A DNA stretch of 10,288 nucleotides from Auxenochlorella pyrenoidosa (lineage: Eukaryota; Chlorophyta; Trebouxiophyceae; Chlorellales; Chlorellaceae), in the NCBI GenBank assembly GCA_001430745.1, contig KQ481993.1, forward strand, positions 2,065,538 to 2,075,825, read 5' to 3'. The stretch's first letter is position 1. Each line of letters starts with the position of its first letter. The position numbers and the translations under genes are program-made. The notes beneath the pieces were generated by a model, which was given only the letters and a program-made list of their open reading frames with translations, was not told where the DNA came from and did not search any database. This document shows, one piece after another, positions 6,801 to 10,288 of the stretch.

Positions 6801-8350
6801 TGCGCCGTTTGACCGGCGCGTTGACCGACCGCGGTCAACGGCGCCCTGCGCTGGTTGATCCGGCGTATGGATGCGGGCAGGCAGCGGCCTGCCATGCATG
6901 CCGGGGATGCAGGCGGACAGCAGAAATTACCAAACCTGCTGCCTGCCTTGCTCTGCCCGACCGCCCCTCCCCTGCTGCCACCCCCCGGCCCCCGCAGGTG
7001 GAGAAGGTGGTGGTGGGCGACCGCATCGTCGACTCCCCCTGCGTGCTGGTCACCGGCGAGTACGGCTGGTCGGCCAACATGGAGCGCATCATGAAGGCGC
7101 AGGTGGGTGCTGCGCCACCGCCATTGGGTGCTGCGCCGCCGCCGCGGCTGCGCCGGGGTGGCCGCCACGCCGCCTCCACGGTGGGGTGCGGCAGTGTTGC
7201 GTGCGCCTAGGCTGCCAGGTGCTGACATGGTTCCTCTGCATGCTGCAGGCATGCAATCATGATGCAAGGAAGCACGGCCTTCCTGCTGCCCGGAACCCCT
7301 AACATACCCCCCGCGCTCCCCTGCCCCTGCCCCTGCAGGCCCTGCGCGACTCCTCCATGGCCATGTACATGAGCAGCAAGAAGACGCTGGAGATCAACCC
7401 CACCAACCCCATCATGGAGGAGCTGCGCAAGCGCTCCGAGGTGGGTGCTGCGCGCTTTGACCGCCCGCGCGCGCCTTTGACCGCCCGTGCGCGCGCCTTT
7501 GACCACTCGTGGAGGGCGCTGCCTGCGGCCCCCTTCTGCACGCAGCAGCGCCGTGGCGCCGGCCCAGGACGCCTGCCTGCCTGCCCGCCTGCCTGCCTCG
7601 CTACCATGCCCTGCCTGTGGGCCCTTCTGGAGCGATGGTGACAAGGCACCAACGGCACCCGCCTCGCCCCTACCCGCCCGGCCCCCCCGCAGGCGGACAA
7701 GGGCGACAAGACGGTCAAGGACCTGGTGCAGCTGCTGTTCGACACCTCGCTGCTGGCCTCTGGTGGGTGCTGCCCGCTGTCAAACACCCGGTGCAGCCCG
7801 CTTGCCTCCTCCACCCTGCCCTGCACCTGCCCCGCTCGCCAGCGGCATTCCCGGCGCTCATGATTCGTGTCCCTGCCCAAGCATGCCCCGTGCCGCCGCT
7901 GCGAGTGCCAGCGCCGCCTGCCAGCCCAGTCGGATGTCCCCCGACAACCCCGGAGCCCCCCCCCCCCCCCCCCCCCTGCAGGCTTCTCGCTGGACGACCC
8001 CAACACCTTTGCCGGCCGCATCTACCGCATGGTCAAGCTGGGCCTGTCCATCGACGAGGACGCCGGCGAGGGCGCCGCCGCGGACGACGACCTGCCCGAG
8101 CTGGAGGAGAACGTGGACGAGGGCAGCCGCATGGAGGAGGTGGGTGCTGGGCGCGGGGGGTTGGTGGGTGCCGTGCAGGGGGCGTGGACGGGGGCAGCCG
8201 CATGGAGGAGGTGGGTGCTGGGCGCGCGCAGCATGCGCTGCTGCTAACTGCTGCGCCTGCATGTGGCAGTTGGAATCATGTTGGCGGCAGGTTGATTGCG
8301 AGTCTGACGCGCCTGCCTGTTGGCCTGCCGCCCCTGTGCAGGTGGACTAA
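842..8350 (+). CDS. HSP90A: Cytosolic heat shock protein 90 (HSP90), complete, 21 coding exons
   Basis: ATP-dependent dimeric chaperone that matures kinases, receptors and other clients with co-chaperones in the cytosol. Coding exons: 842-869, 1245-1293, 1618-1726, 2082-2156, 2408-2548, 2751-2909, 3244-3330, 3628-3723, 4095-4208, 4563-4611, 4846-5013, 5228-5325, 5495-5579, 5843-5986, 6298-6362, 6598-6792, 6998-7102, 7339-7440, 7693-7762, 7982-8139, 8342-8350. They sum to 2106 nt, or 701 residues plus TAA, the usual length for cytosolic HSP90. Visible family marks: the ATP-site residues E34, N38 and D80 (in DSGIGM), the lid motif [16 protein letters not shown] (119-134), an acidic linker (about 217-250), the catalytic loop [12 protein letters not shown] with R372 and Q376, and the terminal MEEVD. 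There is no transit or signal peptide and no KDEL, which excludes plastid, mitochondrial and ER forms. The ATG has A at -3 and G at +4. All 20 junctions were placed by keeping family sequence and frame; no frameshift or missing motif was seen. Confidence 0.97.
2885..2996 (+). repeat. Intron 6: duplicated exon-6 end plus donor
   Basis: The exon 6 end with its splice site (2885-2912, GGAGGACCAGCTCGAG then TACCTGGAGGTG) is repeated at 2969-2996 with 26 of 28 identical bases; TAC has become GGC. The true donor is at 2910. The decoy donor at 2994 keeps GT (GTGGGT). Extending the exon to the decoy adds 84 nt, in frame, but meets a TAG at 2952-2954, so such a transcript would be truncated. Confidence 0.9.
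2997..3063 (+). repeat. Intron 6: tandem 33/34-nt direct repeat
   Basis: The unit GGAGGCATCGTGTCTTCCCT followed by CATGATATC occurs twice, at 2997-3029 and 3030-3063, identical apart from one extra G. It begins inside the decoy donor of the preceding duplication, so a second round of duplication seems to have hit the same spot. Confidence 0.9.
3581..3594 (+). repeat. (CA)7 microsatellite in intron 7
   Basis: Seven CA units shortly before the exon 8 acceptor. Simple sequence, probably polymorphic. Confidence 0.9.
3628..3723 (+). other. HSP90 charged linker exon (exon 8, residues 217-248)
   Basis: This 96-nt exon encodes [20 protein letters not shown] and continues with lysines and glutamates to AKEKK. 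The next exon adds [11 protein letters not shown], where the middle domain starts. In eukaryotic cytosolic HSP90 this flexible acidic segment joins the ATPase and middle domains and is the least conserved part. Here one phase-0 exon covers almost exactly the linker. Confidence 0.9.
3725..3929 (+). repeat. Intron 8: degenerate GT-rich repeats and a G-quadruplex motif
   Basis: Two diverged copies of a roughly 70-nt GT-rich unit lie at about 3725-3780 and 3792-3850; both contain AGCGTGT, GAGTGGGTGGGG and TTGGTGTGTG. A (TG)6 run follows at 3851-3862. At 3910-3929 four G-runs of 5, 3, 3 and 5 are separated by loops of 1, 1 and 2 nt, a very tight G-quadruplex motif on the transcribed RNA strand. 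Confidence 0.75.
4175..4297 (+). repeat. Intron 9: perfect 37-nt duplication of exon-9 end plus donor
   Basis: Positions 4175-4211 (GGTGCCCCGCGAGGAGTACA, then ACGCCTTCTACAAGGTG) recur unchanged at 4261-4297. The copy includes the codons for [11 protein letters not shown] and the splice junction AAG|GTG. The true donor is 4209 (GTGGGT) and the decoy is 4295 (GTGAGT), which is closer to the usual eukaryotic consensus. The offset is 86 nt, so use of the decoy shifts the frame. Confidence 0.95.
4226..4432 (+). repeat. Intron 9: array of GCTTGGTGGGTGCTGCG-like units
   Basis: Beyond the exon copy, intron 9 holds further near-copies of its own start, each with GTGGGTGCTG or a close variant preceded by GGCTTG. 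They lie near 4226, 4329, 4354, 4376 and 4414; the last reads GTGGGTGTTGCGCG. Several keep a usable-looking GT donor. The array points to repeated local copying from the 5' end of the intron. Confidence 0.8.
4633..4654 (+). other. Intron 10: perfect 9-bp hairpin with a TCAA loop
   Basis: TGCGACCGC (4633-4641) and GCGGTCGCA (4646-4654) are exact inverted repeats around TCAA. The hairpin begins 22 nt after the intron 10 donor. It is stable on paper because six of its nine pairs are G-C. No known RNA family is recognised. Confidence 0.6.
5573..5625 (+). repeat. Intron 13: short duplication of exon-13 end plus donor
   Basis: AAGCTGGGTGAGGCG at the exon 13 junction (5573-5587) recurs as AAGCTGAGTGAGGCG at 5611-5625, 14 of 15 identical. 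The decoy donor at 5618 keeps GTGAGG. The offset is 38 nt. The match is short, but it is another copy that spans an exon end and its splice site. Confidence 0.65.
5787..5822 (+). repeat. Intron 13: three tandem 12-nt units
   Basis: CCCCCTGATGTA is followed by two exact CCCCCTTATGTG units, just before the intron 13 acceptor. The C-rich units form part of the pyrimidine tract upstream of the only non-GCAG acceptor in the gene (CCAG at 5839-5842). Confidence 0.85.
5977..6111 (+). repeat. Intron 14: three ~45-nt copies spanning exon-14 end and donor
   Basis: The copies start at 5977, 6022 and 6067. Copy 1 is the real junction, TACATCACCG then GTGGGTGCTGGGC. Copy 3 repeats TACATCACCG exactly, followed by TTGGGTGCTGGGC. 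Copy 2 has a diverged exon part (TGCCTCACTG) and the same TTGGGTGCTGGGC. In both extra copies the first intron base G is T, so neither can act as a GT donor. Copy 3 has lost about five bases. Confidence 0.85.
6820..6839 (+). other. Intron 16: 8-bp hairpin built from TTGACC motifs
   Basis: GTTGACCG (6820-6827) and CGGTCAAC (6832-6839) are exact inverted repeats around ACCG. TTTGACCGG also occurs just before, at 6808-6816. The hairpin belongs to the TTGACC-containing sequence found near several intron starts. Confidence 0.55.
7103..7140 (+). repeat. Intron 17: duplicated intron start with disabled donor
   Basis: The intron start GTGGGTGCTGCGCCACC (7103-7119) is followed 21 nt later by TTGGGTGCTGCGCCGCC (7124-7140). 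The copy again carries T instead of G at the donor's first base, as in intron 14. The exon end itself is not copied here. Confidence 0.75.
7450..7504 (+). repeat. Intron 18: three tandem units carrying TTTGACC
   Basis: TTTGACC occurs at 7456, 7476 and 7498, each preceded by GCGCGC or GCGCC. The spacing is 20 and 22 nt. The first unit forms part of the shared 24-nt start of introns 5, 16 and 18. Confidence 0.8.
7956..7976 (+). repeat. 21-base poly-C tract before the exon 20 acceptor
   Basis: An uninterrupted run of 21 C is followed by TGCAG at the end of intron 19. It serves as the pyrimidine tract but is extreme in length. The exact count may be unreliable in the assembly. Confidence 0.9.
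8112..8226 (+). repeat. Intron 20: 44-nt duplication of exon-20 end plus donor
   Basis: Positions 8112-8155 (CGTGGACGAGGGCAGCCGCA, then TGGAGGAG|GTGGGTGCTGGGCGCG) recur at 8183-8226 with one difference (A8120 to G8191). The true donor is 8140; the decoy at 8211 has the identical junction. The 71-nt offset shifts the frame: use of the decoy would replace the final V-D by an unrelated tail read from the 3' flank and destroy MEEVD. Confidence 0.95.
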
Positions 8351-8674
8351 GCGGTCAAACTTGACGTGCAGCGGTTGACCGGCGGGCAACTGCGGGGCTG
8401 ATGCCCCCACCCGCCGCAGCCCCGTGCCCCCTTTGCTGGCTTGCCCATGCTCTTTGCTGCTTCATTTGCCCGTTTCCATCTGCATGCTTTGCCACACATC
8501 ACTTGCTTCACATCTCGGTTCTCCTTTCCTGTCGCAACGCACGCTCTGCGCCCGCTCCCCCATGCATGGCGGGTGCCCTCGAGAGAGGCAGTCCCCTCTT
8601 TTACCCAATACACAACCTTATTTCATTGCACCAATAAAAATGTGAAACCAACAGTACTTCTTTGCTGAAGGCGA
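8351..8674 (+). other. HSP90 3' flank / 3' UTR, no gene
   Basis: After the TAA, the sequence is C-rich, then T-rich, with no convincing frame. It contains CGGTCAA (8352-8358) and TTGACCG (8375-8381), an inverted pair of the motif also seen in the introns, and AATAAA near its end. Confidence 0.7.
8633..8638 (+). terminator. Candidate polyadenylation signal AATAAA for HSP90
   Basis: AATAAA lies 283 nt after the stop in an AT-rich patch (CCAATAAAAATGTGAAACC). No TGTAA occurs between the stop codon and this point, so AATAAA is the best candidate. Green algae often use TGTAA instead, which lowers confidence. Confidence 0.45.
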
Positions 8675-8696
8675 GGGCTGGGGTTGGTGGGTGGGG
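8675..8696 (+). other. G-quadruplex motif between convergent genes
   Basis: Four G-runs (GGG, GGGG, GGG, GGGG) are separated by CT, TTGGT and T. It lies 37 nt after the AATAAA on the HSP90-sense strand, where a pausing structure could aid transcript release. The motif is seen; the role is inferred. Confidence 0.5.
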
Positions 8697-9000
8697 CTCG
8701 CAGGGACGGTTGAGAATTTGCAAGCGGGCGAGTCTCCAGACATTCTGATTAGTAGTGGTGTGGCGAAAAGAAAGGCTTCAGGAAAACGAAGACTTGAGAA
8801 AAAATGATTAACACACGAAAAATGGGTGGGCAGAAAACTGAGGGAAGTAGTCGCTCAGCGCAGTTGAGTTTGACTGCAACGCTCCTCTGACATGCAAGCA
8901 TCAGATATGGATAGCAGCGCAGGCTGGCTGGGGCCTGGGGGGCGGCAGAGCGCGCTTTGAAGACAGCTCTTCTCAATAGGCAGAACTGGCTGGCACACGG
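8697..9000 (-). other. 3' flank of the amino acid permease, no gene
   Basis: This stretch lies behind the TAG of the minus-strand permease. It is less GC-rich than the rest of the window and holds no frame with codon use like the neighbouring exons. I found no TGTAA or AATAAA on the minus strand here, so the poly(A) site of the permease is not placed. Confidence 0.5.
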
Positions 9001-10204
9001 CTAGGCAAACACCTGGAAGGAGGCGGCGCTGGCGCCGATGCTGTACGCGCTGCCCAGCGTGGCCAGCGCGCAGATCACGGCAAAGACGATGATGAGCAGC
9101 CAGTTGACCGCGCTGCGCGCTGTGCTGGCCACGTCGCGGTTGTAGCGCTGCCACAGCAGGATGGGGGCGATGAAGCAGAGGGGGCCCAGGCCCAGGCCGC
9201 CGACCAGCCCGCTGCAGGCAGGGGTGGCGCAGGGGGGGGGGGCTGTGTGCTCAGGAGGGGCGGCAGAAGTGCATCGGTCCGTTCATGCGGATAGCGTGCA
9301 CGTCTCGGCATCCCCAGAGGTGACAGGCAGGGAGCAGCGCCTGCATGGCACGCCGTGGGTGGCTGCCTGCCGGGCCAAGCGGTCTGCCTGCACCGCCAGC
9401 CTCAGCGCCGTTGTGCCAGCCCCCCTTTCACCCCACCCATACACCCACACATTATCGACAAACACACGCAATGCACATGCATGCCCCGCCCCGCCAGCAA
9501 CAGGCTAACTCACGCAAGCTGGGTGAAGAAGGGGATGAGGGCCGCCAAAAAGGTGATGAGGCACACAAACAGCGCGCGGATGACGAAGCGGAACAGCCTG
9601 GGCCGGCTTGTCAGGGGTGTCGGAAGCCACTTCAGCTGCACCATGGGGTAGGAGCAGCAGCGGGGGCACACTCTATTCCTCGCCTCCTGAGGAACAGCAC
9701 AGCCGCGGGGATCCTCGCATGCGCTGCCCGCACCGTGCTCTGGAAACACAAGGCCCGTGGCATGCAGAGGAGAGGCAGCCTTGGGTGCTGGGCCGCCGGT
9801 GCCCCTGGCGCCCCATCGTTTCGAACCCATGCCGCCCCCCGCGCCTCCCTGTCACGGCACGCATGGGCACGGCTCCCCGGCCCCCTGTCTGCCTGCGCAG
9901 CTGCCCGTTCCTTGCCCCCCGCCCACCTTGGCTGCCTGCCCCTCCAGCATGTGGTACAGCGGCATGGTACTGCTGGCTCGCTGTGCTGGCCCGCTCCCCC
10001 AGCATGCGGTACAGCCACACGGTACTACCCCGCCCACCTTGGCTGCCTGCTCCTCCAGCATGTGGTACAGCGGCATGGTGCTGGCCTGGTAGGCAGCACC
10101 CACGTGCAGCAGTACCGCCACGTTGGCGATGATGGCCGGTACCGCGTACGGCACCGACTGCAGCACGTTGCCGGTCACCGCGTTGCCGAACACGGCGTAG
10201 CCGG
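9001..10204 (-). CDS. Amino acid permease of the AAAP family (LHT/AAP type), 3' part, three exons
   Basis: Proton-coupled amino acid transporter of a membrane, probably the plasma membrane; substrate not predictable. Exons on the minus strand: 10204-10038, 9635-9514, 9211-9001, joined by introns 10037-9636 and 9513-9212 with GTG...GCAG ends. They give about 165 residues ending SFQVFA and TAG. Exon order shows GYAVFGNAVTGNVLQSVPYA, then the helix ending HVGAAYQASTMPLYHMLEEQ; next LKWLPTPLTSRPRLFRFVIR and a helix ending AALIPFFTQL; then AGLVGGLGLGPLCFIAPILL and a last helix from SAVNWLLIIVFAVI. HVGAAYQ..MPLYHMLE, PFF and the Gly-rich GLGLGP segment match the C-terminal third of plant LHT/AAP proteins (PF01490), about four helices of eleven. 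The 5' part lies beyond the right edge. Exon 10204 starts in phase 2. The gene converges on HSP90. Confidence 0.85.
9232..9242 (-). repeat. Poly-C tract (11 nt) before the last permease exon
   Basis: Eleven G on the plus strand, hence eleven C on the transcribed minus strand, within the pyrimidine-rich end of the permease intron whose acceptor is at 9212. Confidence 0.85.
9917..10079 (-). repeat. Permease intron: 55-nt triplication covering exon end and donor
   Basis: The end of the first visible permease exon with its donor (10028-10079) is repeated at 9917-9968 with 51 of 52 identical bases. The only change turns a glutamate codon into glycine (HMLEEQ to HMLEGQ). A more diverged middle copy lies between them (core AGCATGCGGTACAG at 10001). 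The AGCATG cores are at 9946, 10001 and 10057, giving periods of 55 and 56 nt. The far copy keeps GTGGGC as a donor (intron base 1 at 9926); the middle copy has none. The decoy is 111 nt from the true donor, exactly 37 codons, and the frame between is open. Confidence 0.9.
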
Positions 10205-10288
10205 CTGCGCAACGGACGGGGGTGGGGGTGGGTGTGGTGCGTTTTGTGTGGGTGGTGGTGGTGGTGGGTGGGGGGGGGCGTGTGTGGT
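10205..10288 (-). other. Permease intron running off the right edge, G/GT-rich on plus strand
   Basis: Upstream of the acceptor TTGCGCAG (read on the minus strand) the intron is a C/CA-rich tract. On the plus strand it shows runs of G separated by T and a (GGT) run, so the non-transcribed or transcribed strand could form G-rich structures. No exon is visible. Confidence 0.6.

Larger units (their letters stand above)
870..8341 (+). other. Set of 20 HSP90 introns with uniform GTG...CAG ends
   Basis: Introns: 870-1244, 1294-1617, 1727-2081, 2157-2407, 2549-2750, 2910-3243, 3331-3627, 3724-4094, 4209-4562, 4612-4845, 5014-5227, 5326-5494, 5580-5842, 5987-6297, 6363-6597, 6793-6997, 7103-7338, 7441-7692, 7763-7981, 8140-8341. 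Together they are 5403 nt, mean 270. Phases: 13 are phase 0, 6 phase 1, 1 phase 2. Every donor starts GTG: ten GTGGG, six GTGAG, four GTGCG. Nineteen acceptors end GCAG; intron 13 ends CCAG. Eight donors (introns 5, 9, 14, 16-20) share GTGGGTGCTG. I saw no gene inside any intron on either strand. Confidence 0.9.
6998..8350 (+). other. HSP90 C-terminal dimerisation domain and MEEVD tail (exons 17-21, residues 555-701)
   Basis: Exons 17-20 give [55 protein letters not shown] and [20 protein letters not shown], then an acidic tail. This region forms the constitutive dimer. The final MEEVD (residues 697-701) is the docking site for TPR-domain co-chaperones such as HOP, and it defines the cytosolic class. 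Intron 20 splits it: exon 20 ends in MEE and exon 21 codes only V, D and stop (8342-8350). Correct choice between two nearby donors (8140 and 8211) is therefore needed to make the docking tail. Confidence 0.93.

Noticed and set aside
7238..7254. GCATGC repeated around TGCAG in intron 17 as an alternative acceptor
   Set aside because: It ends in CAG, but the downstream sequence is not HSP90-like; the acceptor at 7338 gives the conserved exon 18.
7299..8021. Minus-strand open frame of 240 codons
   Set aside because: Antisense to exons 18-20; includes a translated poly-G tract and no recognisable motif.
8140..8341. Mini-exon 8179-8210 copying the MEE-coding end, using an acceptor at GTGCAG (8173-8178)
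   Set aside because: Its 32 nt would shift the frame and remove MEEVD; direct splicing 8139 to 8342 gives the conserved tail.
7487..8378. Two overlapping plus-strand open frames near the HSP90 3' end
   Set aside because: Low-complexity Pro/Arg/Ala translations of introns 18-20; no family resemblance.
2381..8381. TTGACC motifs as plant W-boxes (WRKY sites)
   Set aside because: They lie in introns and the 3' flank with duplicated flanking sequence, so a repeat origin fits better than a promoter element.
1..10288. CRISPR arrays, tRNA or rRNA genes, transposase genes, viral genes
   Set aside because: None seen on either strand; the repeats are local tandem duplications, not spaced arrays or terminal repeats of a mobile element.

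Overview
The window is nuclear DNA from a GC-rich, intron-dense eukaryote, most likely a green alga. A chlorophyte of the Chlorella type (Trebouxiophyceae) is my best guess. The reasons are the short exons (about 100 nt) split by 170-375 nt GC-rich introns, uniform GTG...(G)CAG intron ends, a TGTAA motif behind the first gene, and third codon positions that are nearly all G or C. The lineage is inferred, not proven.

Layout: (1) 22-138, plus strand, the last exon of an unrecognised membrane protein. (2) 139-841, no gene: its 3' flank with a 32-nt tandem repeat and TGTAA, then the promoter and 5' leader of the next gene with TATA-like and heat-shock-element-like motifs. (3) 842-8350, plus strand, a complete cytosolic HSP90 gene of 21 coding exons and 20 introns. 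The exons join without a frame break into 701 residues that start MAEPEVFAF and end MEEVD. (4) 8351-9000, the 3' flanks of two convergent genes, with AATAAA and a G-quadruplex motif. (5) 9001-10204, minus strand, the last three exons of an amino acid permease of the AAAP family (LHT/AAP type), which continues past the right edge.

HSP90 is an ATP-driven chaperone and the permease a transporter. They share no pathway, and their tail-to-tail arrangement looks like ordinary packing.

The unusual part is in the introns. Six of the 22 fully visible introns, in both genes and on both strands, begin with a tandem duplication that copies the end of the upstream exon together with the 5' splice site. 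Some decoy donors keep GT, and others carry the same G-to-T change at intron position +1. In addition, 8 of the 20 HSP90 introns start with the same 10 nt (GTGGGTGCTG), and three of them stay nearly identical for about 24 nt, far beyond what U1 snRNA pairing needs. I read this as an active local process that copies donor regions and makes introns grow. Most of the long open frames in the window are GC-rich shadows of introns.
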